Positions 1-8,633 are shown, counted from the first letter of the stretch. The stretch is DNA of 11,860 nucleotides from Micractinium sp. NFX-FRZ (GCA_029339195.1 JAPTJF010000814.1:1-11860), one strand, 5' to 3'. The notes: generated by a model from the letters alone, not told the origin. Made by a program: numbers and translations.

Positions 1-1
1 T

Positions 2-40
2 ATAACTAACGGTTGAGTTATGTAGCGTTATAACCAGTTA
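2..40. promoter_or_regulatory. AT-rich block with MYB-like sites and inverted repeats
   Basis: ATAACT (2-7) and AGTTAT (16-21) form an inverted repeat around CGGTTG (10-15). The 8-base palindrome GTTATAAC (27-34) and CAGTTA (35-40) follow. CGGTTG and CAGTTA both fit the CNGTTR consensus bound by MYB proteins. The block lies over 1.1 kb from the nearest start codon, so a role for gene 1 is uncertain. Confidence 0.25.
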
Positions 41-907
41 TTTCCACAGCACTCGAGGGTTACCCCCAACCCTAGCCACCGCCGCTCGTGGCAACCTCTC
101 GTTGGTCCGCCCCACGCCTCTCTCTCCGCTACTCTTTCCTCTCACCCCAATTCGATCCATCACCTTGGGTGTGCCCAGGGCGGCTGGCAGGCAGGCGCTC
201 CTTCCCAGCCTGGGTTGGGTGGGCAGCAGCGGCGCCACTGCCAGTCTGGTGGTGCAGGCTGCAAACATGCTGCTGTGCGGTGCTCTTCTGTCTCGTAAAC
301 AGCGACCAAGGTTCGGAGAACGTAAAAAGCATTGCCGCCTCGGGTCCTGCAGGCATTCGTGGCCATTCCACCAAGACTTTCTTCGCCGTCGTGGCTTGGT
401 GACTAGGCGCCTGGCAAAAGCAGCATCCCAGCCTGCAAGCCGCCAGCCTACCTATATGTAGACCTAGATCCGCTAGTGGACGTCGAGAGCCTTCTAACCT
501 ACAAGTGCTGCCTTGCAGGGCCCCCTCAAGTTGTCGCTCCAAAGCCACCGAGCAGCAGCGCAGAGCACACAGCAGCGCCAGCTAGCAGGAGCACCCAAGC
601 GTGGCTCAAGCATGCAGCGAAGCAGGTTGCCACCTGTCTATGAGTACACCACACCTCAAGGTGATTGCACTGAAGGCAGCAGCCTGGGCGAGGGCATTGC
701 CCTCAGGGCAGGCGTTTCGATGGTGCGGTTTTTGGACGGGTGCCACCTGGAGCCAACTGCTTGGCAGGCTTGGTCAGCCCAGCCAGGCCTTCGAGAGGCC
801 TTTTCATGAGCTTTAAAAGCTTCATGTTGATGCGGGGGGCACATGGAATGGGCGTGCTTTGCACATCTTTGCCTTTGCCCTGCCCTCATCAGGTTTCCCG
901 CCGCACA

Positions 908-920
908 GGCCAGCTGGCGG
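908..920 (+). promoter_or_regulatory. 13-base repeated upstream element, copy 1
   Basis: GGCCAGCTGGCGG contains the 10-base palindrome GCCAGCTGGC with an E-box-like CAGCTG centre. The same 13 bases occur at 9160-9172 (opposite strand), 11331-11343 and 11350-11362. This copy lies about 290 bases before the start codon of gene 1. A regulatory function is inferred only from recurrence and position. Confidence 0.4.
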
Positions 921-934
921 GCGGCAGCGGTCTG

Positions 935-950
935 GTGACTGGCCAGTCAC
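935..950. repeat. 16-base perfect palindrome
   Basis: GTGACTGGCCAGTCAC reads the same on both strands with no central spacer. It lies 15 bases after the 13-base element copy at 908-920 and shares its GGCCAG core. It could be a site for a dimeric DNA-binding protein. A small cruciform is another possibility. Confidence 0.4.
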
Positions 951-1126
951 ATCCCGCGTTGAGAGGCCTACATATTGCTTTCACAACTTCAACCTGGCAA
1001 TTGAGTGTCCCTGCCTCAGACGCAAAACGCTCGCACACGCTCTGCCCACCCCAGCTCGTCCGACTGTGGCAGCCGAAGCGTGGGAGTTTCTTGGCCGACG
1101 CGTTCCCAGACTGACGCACGCTCATA

Positions 1127-1147
1127 CCAATCGGACCAGCTGATTGG
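1127..1147. promoter_or_regulatory. Inverted pair of CCAAT boxes
   Basis: CCAATC (1127-1132) and GATTGG (1142-1147) face each other across nine bases that include CAGCTG. The pair lies 60-80 bases before the start codon at 1207, where a proximal promoter or the 5' leader is expected. CCAAT is the NF-Y binding core in eukaryotes. The function here is inferred. Confidence 0.35.
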
Positions 1148-1206
1148 GACATAAGCTCGATTGCCACAGCCCGGGCAGGCCCAGCCTTTCAAACCCTGCC
1201 TCCACC

Positions 1207-3340
1207 ATGCGCATCATGCGGCTGATCACCCTGTTGCTGCTAGTCCTTGTGGCCGGCCATCAAAGCCAGGCCCGCAAGCTGCACCAGCAAGAGACGCCGG
1301 ACGATGCTGAACCGTCGATCGGGGCCCCGGCGCTGGAGGACAATTTCTGGGCGGCGGCGCCGGATGCCGGCGCGCCCATCCCCGCGCCCGCCCCCGCCCC
1401 CGCCCCCGCTCCCGAGCCTCTAGAGGACCTCTCTCCCTCCCCCTCCCCCTCTCCCTCTCCCGAGCCTGAGTCGCCATCTCCCGATCCAGAGTCCCCCTCC
1501 CCCTCTCCCGAGGCTGTGGACCAGTCCCCCTCCCCACCGCCTGAGGAGGCGCGCGAGTCACGCCGTGGCGGGCAGCCCTCGTACACTGTCGGCCCTGTGC
1601 CGGCCACACGAGGTGCGTTGGTGTGGGGGCAGGGCAGCACAGGGTATGGCGGAGAAGGTGTCAGGGCGGGATGTGGAGGTCTGTGGATGGCTGGGGCCCT
1701 AGGGAAGGCAATGGGTGGGGTGGCCTGCCTGCCAGCGGACGGGTCTGCCGCACGCCCCGCACATTCCCGGTATGGATCCCCTCCCCGTCTTCCCGCCGCA
1801 CCTCCGCTCGTACTGCCTGCCTGGTGCCACCATACCTCCGTGGTACCATCATCCCTGCCTGCTGCAGGCTACAAGCCCTACCCGGTGGATCCCGCCTTCC
1901 GTGGCACCTGTGACATCAAGAGCACCGATGACAACTTGGGGTGAGGCGGGTGCTGTGCGAGCGTGAAGCATGGCTTAGAGAACGGGGGCCGGGGGGCTCG
2001 TGCTGGAGGTTGCAAGGTGGGGGTGGGGGTGGGGGGCGTGCGCCAGCAGCGGGCATCAGGCGCGCGCATCTCACACGCCGCCTGCCTCCCTTCCTTCCCG
2101 TGCATCTGCCAAATCATGCCGCCCGCCCGCCCAGCGTGCCCTCGTCTGTCCTGTCCCGCCCTACCGCCGTGCCCCTCCCTTCCAACTTCCTTGCTGCAGC
2201 TGTTTGCAATAGGGAGGCAGAGCACCAGGAGTTGTCCCCCTTAGGATCCATCGCTACAATAGCCCCCACCTACTGACCTATCACCTATCCCAACCCTTGT
2301 CTGCAGGCGGTGCGACGACGACATGGGCGACCTGGGCGACGGCACCACCCCCGCCGACTTCAAGCTCATGCACGACCCCGACCAGGCCCCACGCTGCGGC
2401 ATCGTGCCCACCCTTGACGACATCGTGAATGGGGTGAGCCTGCTGCAGCGATGGCGCAGGTGGTGGTGGTGGTGGTGGTGGTGCGTGCGTGCGTGCACAG
2501 TGCTCGGTGTCCTGCACATGCTGCGCGCTGCCGCCCCGCCCACCACCTGCACACCTTCCCGCACGTCTCCCACCGCTTGCACCACAAGCCTCCATCCCAA
2601 TCCTCACACACTCAGTCCTGCGTCCCCCCTCACCCACCCTCCCCCAAACACCACTGACCGCGACCCCCGCTGCTGCCCCGCTTCCCTGCCCCCCGCCCAC
2701 GACGTTAGCCCTGCCAGCCGGCGGCCTCCAGCCCTGTTCCCCTTATGCCTCACCACTCCGACTCTTCTCCCTGACACCCCCGCGCGTGTGTGAACCATGG
2801 GTGCTGTGCGCAGATGGCGGAGCGCGCCTACTCTGGAAAGTACGGCGGCTGCGGCATCACCTCCTACACCATCACGCGCGCCTGCGTGGGCCAGGGCTCC
2901 AAGGAAGGACGTGAGTGCTGCTGCCTGCTGCGCTGCCTGCCCGTATGCACAATGCTACGCAATGTGGTGGCAGAGCCCTGCTGCGCCACGTGCTGTTTAG
3001 GCGATCAGAACGGGCAGCCTGGGTTTCCACCCCACCTTGCGCTTCCCCTGCCACGCTCCTCTCGGCTGCTCCCAGGGCCGGCATGCGTTGCACTGCCCTT
3101 GCCCTGCGCGCCGCACCCCCTCACAGCCAACATTGCCTCGCTGCCACTGCGCCACCCCGCCTTCCTCCCACCCAGTGACGCTCCTGCCCCCTGCTTCCTT
3201 GACCCACTTGTGTTGTTGTTGCAGACTGGCGCGTGCGCGTCCTCATGTGGCCCGACTCCGACAACTGCGAGCCCCTGTGCATGAAGATGCGTGGGCAGGG
3301 CGACTCTGTGAACGACTACGGCCGCACTGCCACGTGCTGA
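1207..3340 (+). CDS. Secreted proline-rich protein with an eight-cysteine domain of unknown family
   Basis: I join five exons: 1207-1612, 1868-1940, 2307-2433, 2814-2910 and 3225-3340. All introns are GT-AG and the phases agree, giving 272 residues. The start is placed at 1207 because CCACCATG is a good eukaryotic context and a signal peptide follows at once: a hydrophobic stretch at residues 6-16 and likely cleavage after SQA (20-22). Residues 57-71 are Ala-Pro repeats and 76-111 Ser-Pro repeats, the type of sequence that is hydroxylated and arabinogalactosylated in plants and algae. The C-terminal part (136-272) has eight cysteines, at 150, 162, 190, 215, 226, 249, 253 and 272 (the last residue), so up to four disulfides are possible. 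I do not recognise the fold and see no clear pherophorin signature. The likely location is the cell wall or outside the cell; function is unknown. Exon calls are firm. The dibasic RR at 119-120 might be a processing site. Confidence 0.82.
2459..2496 (+). repeat. GGT and GCGT microsatellites in intron 3 of gene 1
   Basis: Eight GGT units (2459-2482) run straight into GCGT-type repeats ending near 2496. The tract is inside the intron, shortly after the donor at 2434. It explains the poly-His and poly-Val open frames seen here on the two strands. Confidence 0.85.
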
Positions 3341-3895
3341 GCTCGCAGGAGCGTCTGTGCAGCTGGGGCGGCTGAGAGCCGCAGTCGTGGCTGAGGTGTC
3401 AGCACCACAACGTGCGCAGGTCGGCAGCCCCAGGCAGCCTAGCACGCACGTCGGCTGCAGCACTGCTCAACCGCACCCACTTCTACCACACCTTCTCTAC
3501 CAGGAGTATGCTCCGCATGCAGCCCTCAACCATTCTTCCTCATCACCAATCTGTCCACGCCATTCCTCCAGATCTGCAGCATTCCCTGCAGCATGCCTTC
3601 CCTGCTGACATGATTCGCTCGGCCCCTTTGTACGCTCGTCCATTTCCGTCTTGCTGGCACAGTCGTGCGCCACCCCTGCCACTGTCTTCCTACCAATGCC
3701 TGCTCCAGCACACCATTCTTCATTCTAGAACCCTCATACCAGCGATTGAAGCATCATCCAGTGGTTGGCATACCCTCTCCACTCCTCCTTTAGTTCTACT
3801 GATGCCCTGCCTGATTCAATGTTGCAATGTGTTGATCCCTACTGCGCCACAACCACCGACCTTGCATGTCACTTGTAAAGCGGTGCCAACCGCTG
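3341..3895 (+). other. 3' untranslated region of the secreted-protein gene
   Basis: After the TGA at 3338-3340 the plus strand becomes rich in C and T with no supported coding exon. The region runs to a TGTAA signal at 3874-3878, so cleavage is expected shortly after about 3890. The UTR would be about 550 bases, which is ordinary for green algae. Confidence 0.6.
3874..3878 (+). terminator. TGTAA polyadenylation signal for gene 1
   Basis: TGTAA is the usual polyadenylation signal in chlorophyte algae. It occurs about 535 bases after the stop codon, just where the plus strand switches from pyrimidine-rich to purine-rich. Confidence 0.6.
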
Positions 3896-4573
3896 CTGGC
3901 AGGCGGGGTGTGCCGTGGGTGGGCAGCGGGGTGCAGGGAGAGGCAGCGTGAGCGGGGCGACGTACAGCTGAGAGAATATAGCGGGGGAGAAATGGCAAGG
4001 AGAATTGAGACGGAAGAGCACAGAAAGCAAACAGACAAGTGCTGGAAGGCGGGCCGGTGGCAACGGGCAGGCGGGGTGGCCGCGCGAAGAGGAAGGGAGG
4101 CGGCTGGCCGCCACGCTGGCGGCGGCAGGCCGCTGTGGCAGGCCCAGGCAGCCACATAGGTGCAGCATTTGGAGAAGGGGGGGCACTGGGGGTTTGGTTT
4201 GGATGTGGGGGCGCGGCGCGCCAGTCATTAGTGGTCAAGAGGGTGCACAAGAGCGTCAAAACCCCCGGGGGGGCGGGGGGCGCCGAGCGTGGGGCGCATC
4301 GGGCCGGGGCTCGGGGGCGGGTGAGGTGTACAGGTCAGGTGTGTCAAGGCGGCACAGGCCGAGGGGTCATTGTGAGGCTTGGGGGCGTGGATGGGGCGGG
4401 GGGCGCAGCACAGCCTGGGTGGCTGGCTGGCTGGCTGTGTGAGGAGGGCAGCTGCGCGCCGCCGCACCTGATCGCTGCGCCCAGCAACTGAGCTGGCAGC
4501 TGCTTTACCACGAGGTGCGCTCGGGCTGCTGCGGTCAGCTGCGCTGCGCCGCGTCAGTCGCAGCCGTAAGCCG
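3896..4573 (-). other. Probable 3' untranslated region of the phosphatase gene
   Basis: This region follows the minus-strand stop at 4576-4574. It is rich in G and A on the plus strand, so a minus-strand transcript would be pyrimidine-rich, like the UTR of gene 1 on its own strand. I find no TGTAA on the minus strand here, so the 3' end cannot be placed. It contains a short TGGC repeat (about 4421-4437) and G-runs near 4265-4280. No coding exon was recognised. Confidence 0.45.
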
Positions 4574-7348
4574 CTAGCTGCTGTCGTTCGGCGTCGTCCG
4601 CGCCCCCGCTCCCGAGAGCATGCTCAGGCTGCCCGCCAGGTTGCCCACCGCCTGCACACCAGGGTTGGGTCAGTGTGTGGGGGGACTCGTTGAGCAGGAT
4701 GCACAGGGTACCGCCTGCCAGGCAGCATGCAGGCAGAGCAAGGCAGTGTGAGTGCAGGTAGGCAGGCGAGCAGGCGGAGAGCAAGCATGCACCGGCACCA
4801 AGAACGGGGTGAGCCTCCACCAGCGCCCGCATGCCAGCAGGCGGCAACTGCACAACCGCCACGGCTGCTGCTGCTGCGGCCGGCGGCGCGGCCCAGGCGG
4901 TGCCGGCAGGGCAGGCAGGCAGGCGGGCCGGCAAGCGCACGCGCTGCTCCCTGTGCAGGGCCCCGGCCTGCCCGCCCCGCCCCGCCCCGCCCGTGCCCAC
5001 GCACCGGTGCTGACCTGCGTGAAGGAGGCCAGCAGCCCCGCCTGCTTGCGCGCCAGTATGGGCCCCAGGTGCGCCCGCACATCCTCCACCTTCTCCACGG
5101 CCAGCAGCAGGTCCAGGCAGTCGAGCAGCTCCTGAGGGGGGAGGCGGGGGGAGGGAGGGAAAGGGGCAACCAAAACACACAAAGCATGGGTTTCTTGGCA
5201 TCGCCGCAGCATGCTCACTCGCCTCTCTCGAGGAGCCTGTGTGTGTGTGTGTGTGTGTGTCATCGAAGCATCGGTTCTGCGGAGTCGCCGCTGCATTCGC
5301 ACTTGCGTCCCTAGGGGACCGGCCTGTGTGCGTGCGACTGACAGACGGGCTTGCCCCTGGCTGCCCCTCCACCCTTGCCCGCCCGCCCCACCTGGTCCTG
5401 CATGTCGTCGATGAAGGTGCCGATGGGCAGCGCGTTCTCGGGCTGGAACATGTAGGAGTGGGGGGAGTTGTCGACGATGATGGTCTCAGCCAGGTCCCGC
5501 CCCAGGCACTGAAGGTCCTGCAGCAGGCGGGGGGCGGCAGGGCGGGGCAAGCGGGGGGCCACAGGCGGTGAGCCGCATATGCGAGGAGCGACAGGGAATG
5601 TACAAGCGGATGGCAACGCGGGGGGGGGAGGGGGTGGGGGGGGCGGGGGCCAGCAAGCGGACAGGTGAGGCCAGGTGATGGTGCTCCCAGGCACTGCCCC
5701 AGGCGCTGCAGGTACTGCAGATGGGTTGATGTGCAGGAGTAGGGCCGGGAAAAGGGGCAATGCCTGGAACAAGTGTGGCTCCAACAGCCGCCCGCCCGCA
5801 CACACCCTCATGCGCTCCCCCAAGCCTCACACACACCCACACACACCTTGACGTACGACCCCTCGTACGGGTAGCACGCCTCCCGGAAGAGGCGCCACCG
5901 CACGACGTTGGCCTTGTCCAGCAGGTCCAGCAGCGGGTCGGCATACTTGCCCAGGCTGGCGGTGAAGACAACCACCTGCGGTGGGGGCGGTGGTGGCCTT
6001 GTTTGGATGATGGAAGGATGTGCGGGCAGGGTTCCAGGCAGGTAAAGCTTTGTTACGGGATGGAGCGCGTATTGGCCTGCCTGCCCCCCCGCGCGCCTCC
6101 CCTCGCCATCCCACCGCACGCCGCCCACCTCAAAACGCGCCCCCACGGCGCGCAGGAAGTGGTCCACAAATGGCCGCTTCAGCACGTAGACATCCACGAT
6201 GCGCCCCTCAATCTCCACAGGGATAATGTAGTCTGGCTGGGGCACCGGCTTGAAGGAGGAGTGGACCAGCGTCTCGTCTGCGGGGCAGGGAGGGACGGGA
6301 GGGGAAGGCGAAGATGGTGGTCGGGGGGATGCGCATGGTGGCGAGGGAGGGGAGCAGAGGGTGCTTGTACCAATGACAACGCGTGCAACGCTGCCCCTGC
6401 GCCCCAGGCACACGTGCGGATCCCAGCATGCACATTGGCCTGCCTCCTGCACATACTTTCGCACCCAGAACGAAGCGCACCATCGCTGACTCACCATGCC
6501 TGGCACCCACCCCACCTAGGCCCAGCACCCAGCATGTCCTCGCCCGCATCCTGAGCCAGCACAGGCCCACCCACCCAACAGCAGCACCTCGAGTCCAGCA
6601 CCCACCTAGGTCCAGCACCAGCGTCTTTTTTCCGGCATCCTGCGCCAACATCGGCCCCAGCACTGGCTCCGCCCAGCCAGGCGGCTGCGGCGCTATGGGG
6701 CGTATCACTACGGGCCCCTCGTCCTGCCGCACATACTGCTCGTTGGGCGAGGGCGCCAGGCAGCAGAAGATGCTTCTGCAGGAGGCGCGGGAGCGGGGCA
6801 GGCATAGGTGGGCACGAGCGGTGAGGCACAGAGACGCAAGGGAGGGGGCAGGGCAGGCGAGGTGTGCGCGCATGGGATGTGCAGCCGCGGCACTCGACCG
6901 CCCGCTGTGGAGGCGCTGCAGCACACCAGGCCTGTGTGCAAATCGCGCCTCCCCACCTTTTTCCTGGCCCCTTGTGCCTCTGCTGCTTTGCTCAACCAAC
7001 GCTGTGCAATGCTGGCAACCCAGCTGTGTGGCCCTCCGCTCACCTGAACTTGTTCTTCCACGTGCTGCGCACCTCGCCGCCAGCCTCTTCCCCCGCATGC
7101 TCTGCGTATTGCATGGCGGCTGGCGGAGCTGCACCCGCCTGCTGGTCGCGTGAGGACACTTGTGTGATCACGCTGGCCAGCGCTGCCTGCTCCGCTGCTG
7201 CTGCCGCCGCCTCGTCCCGCCCCCGCTGCGAGCCACCGGGCGTCGGCTCCTCCGCTGCATCCGTCATTTCAAGCAGCTTGCCGTTCTGACCCCCCTCGGC
7301 ATGGTCGCCCTGCCCGCCGCCCACAAGGCTGCGCAGAACTGTGGCCAT
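4574..7348 (-). CDS. Small CTD phosphatase (SCP/CTDSP type, FCP1-like HAD domain)
   Basis: I join seven exons on the minus strand: 7348-7044, 6775-6606, 6277-6129, 5975-5847, 5517-5392, 5131-5015 and 4651-4574. All introns are GT-AG, the phases agree, and the product is 357 residues. The family removes phosphate from Ser/Thr, classically in the RNA polymerase II C-terminal repeat, using an Asp nucleophile and Mg2+. D157-L-D159-E-T161 is the catalytic DxDx(T/V) motif. The SCP-type insert follows (about 166-192), then [11 protein letters not shown] (212-215), YVK ending at K251, and DNSP (267-270). N-terminal SVITQV (59-64) and FCC (105-107) resemble short motifs before the domain in animal SCPs. 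An Ala-rich stretch (47-57) and a Gly/Ala-rich tail flank the domain. The codon for D159 is split by intron 2. Introns 2, 4 and 5 contain decayed duplications. The family call is very firm; the exact substrate and last exon are less so. Confidence 0.93.
5182..5316. repeat. Decayed tandem duplication flanking a TG tract in intron 5 of the phosphatase gene
   Basis: Two copies of roughly 50 bases begin with AAGCAT at 5182 and 5266. They share GGTT, TCGCCGC, GCAT and CACT blocks in the same order. I judge them about 70% identical by eye. Between them lies a TG repeat at 5238-5260. Everything is inside intron 5 (5391-5132), so no coding effect is expected. Confidence 0.6.
5238..5260 (+). repeat. 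TG dinucleotide microsatellite
   Basis: This is an uninterrupted TG tract of 23 bases, read as CA in the minus-strand pre-mRNA, in intron 5 of the phosphatase gene. Confidence 0.95.
5620..5649 (+). other. Strong G-quadruplex motif in intron 4 of the phosphatase gene
   Basis: The four G-runs are 9, 5, 8 and 5 long (5620-5628, 5630-5634, 5636-5643, 5645-5649). They are separated by single bases A, T and C, the arrangement that favours very stable quadruplexes. The G-rich strand is the template strand of the gene; the RNA would be C-rich here. Confidence 0.7.
5677..5720 (-). repeat. Decayed copy of the start of exon 5, with its splice acceptor, inside intron 4
   Basis: On the plus strand this stretch matches 5479-5523 from GATGGT through CCCCAGGC, CTG, AGGT and CTGCAG. 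In minus-strand terms it repeats the CTGCAG acceptor and the first codons of exon 5. DLQCLGRDL of the real exon corresponds to YLQRLGQCL in the copy. Using the copied acceptor would add 197 bases and shift the frame, so a normal product from it is unlikely. Confidence 0.65.
6511..6570 (-). repeat. Decayed copy of the end of exon 2, with its splice donor, inside intron 2
   Basis: This stretch aligns with 6601-6660 at an offset of exactly 90 bases. The block CCCACCTAGG, which holds the minus-strand donor, is identical in both, as is GCATCCTG. I count roughly 45 of 58 aligned bases equal. The copied donor would end the exon at 6516 instead of 6606. That is a 90-base extension with no stop codon and the same reading phase. 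The codon matching the nucleophile Asp is GGC (Gly) in the copy instead of GAC. Confidence 0.7.
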
Positions 7349-8633
7349 GGGGAGGGCCGCGCTGCAGGGGGCGCGCGCCCGGAGCAGCGAGAACAGCCTG
7401 AGGAGCCGGCGGTGCGGTGGCGCTCGCTGCGGCGGTAGCGGCGAGAGGCGGGGAGGGAACTGGCAGGCCTTTGGGCGGGTACACGGGCTCTGTCCATGTC
7501 AAATGTTACGGCGATTCCAGCTGATTCCACAGCCTGGCTGTCAGGCACAGGGCGCACACAAGAACCCCATTGCGTCGCAGCTGCCGCAGCAGGTGCGCCT
7601 GGGGGACGCACCTGCTTCCTAGATGCGCGTCACGCTGCACGTTGCCCACAAATAGCGCGGAGAGCGGGGCGCCACAGCTGCAGGAGGGCACTTCCAGCTG
7701 AGAGATCGCAGCGTGAAGGGCTCCTTGGGTGTCAAATCAAGCCTGACATGTGCGCCAAGATGCCAGGACGAAGCGGAGTGGGCAGAGCCTGTGCTGTCAA
7801 GCGCTCAACTGGGGGAACGGGCGCTGCTGAACTTTGGGACGTGCAAGGACGCCAGCAGAGTTCCCATCAGCATGCAGGCGAGCGGAGATCGTCTTTCCGA
7901 CTAGCTTGGGCCCCCTGCCATGCTGTGCCGCGGCATGCCGACGAGGCGGGGGCGCCAGGCGGGCGCTGCTGTTGACTGCAGCGCCATGTACTGCAGCGCT
8001 GATGACAGAGCAGTAAGCTCATGATTCCTTCGGACGTGTGGAAACTACTGCTTCAACAATGGCTGGGCAGTAGCCTCCCAGCCACAGCTACATGAAGAGG
8101 GGCACGTGGAACAGATACCGTGAATGGATTGATGTCAACACTTGGGCGCTCACTTGGGGTGCCGCAGCAGGCAGCAGGCAATCACATGCTACTCTGGGTG
8201 CATGACAACATGTTCGCCGATGCACTTGCTCGTGCCTCCATGGCTTTCTGCTTCCCTTCCGCTGGTTGGGCCAGTGCCGCAGCCGCTGGCGGCGCCGCAG
8301 ATCCTCGCATCTTCTAACACCGTGCTGCAGCAGTGATGGGAGCGCGGCAACAGAGAGAACTTGTTCGACACAAACAGTGTGATGCGAGGGGAATGGCAGC
8401 CCACTCCAGGCAAGGCAAGGCAGCGCCTGGCAAGGGTGCTCCTTAAAAACACCAGCACCAGGCCTGCTCTTCAACAGTGCAGGCTTTGCTGGCTGGGAGC
8501 ACAGTTTGGGGAGGGAGGTGCCTGGCGGCGGCATATGCAAACTAGCGCACAAGTAGCGCAAACACAGGCGCTGTTGGGTTGCTGGCCAGCACAAGCCCGC
8601 CCCGACCCGCCCAGCCAGCCCAGCCCAGCAAGC

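Larger units (their letters stand above)
1..1206 (+). promoter_or_regulatory. Upstream region of the secreted-protein gene
   Basis: This stretch has no exon I can support. It begins with an AT-rich block (1-45) that differs from the rest and carries MYB-like sites and dyads. Further in it holds one copy of a 13-base element (908-920), a 16-base perfect palindrome (935-950) and a pair of inverted CCAAT boxes (1127-1147) about 60 bases before the start codon. Small open frames on both strands between 88 and 1167 lack any recognisable domain or splice structure. The promoter role is inferred from position. The left part could instead belong to an upstream gene outside the window. Confidence 0.4.

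Noticed and set aside
60..80. Telomere-like AACCCTA near the left edge
   Set aside because: There is a single imperfect copy with no tandem array, so there is no support for a telomeric origin.
129..548. Overlapping open frames on both strands in the first 550 bases
   Set aside because: No domain, signal peptide or splice structure could be recognised. Their extent reflects low stop-codon frequency in GC-rich DNA.
1144..1206. Upstream in-frame ATG for gene 1
   Set aside because: Starting there would place 21 polar residues before the hydrophobic core of the signal peptide. The ATG at 1207 has a better context and gives a standard signal peptide.
4554..4651. Alternative ending of the phosphatase with a stop at 4554 in another frame of the last exon
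   Set aside because: The exon 6 donor at 5014 and the acceptor at 4652 force the frame that stops at 4576-4574. The other frame needs a different splice site that I do not see.
4554..5801. Minus-strand open frame of 415 codons, the longest in the window
   Set aside because: It reads through introns 4, 5 and 6 and out-of-frame parts of exons 5 and 6 of the phosphatase. Those exons encode clear family motifs in their proper frames, so this is a shadow.
8120..8317. Small plus-strand open frame of 65 codons
   Set aside because: It has a plausible protein-like composition but no motif, no clear start context and no neighbour that supports it.
8462..8483. Small hairpin GCCTGC/GCAGGC
   Set aside because: A six-base stem with a 10-base loop is common in such GC-rich sequence, and no T-run or gene end is nearby.
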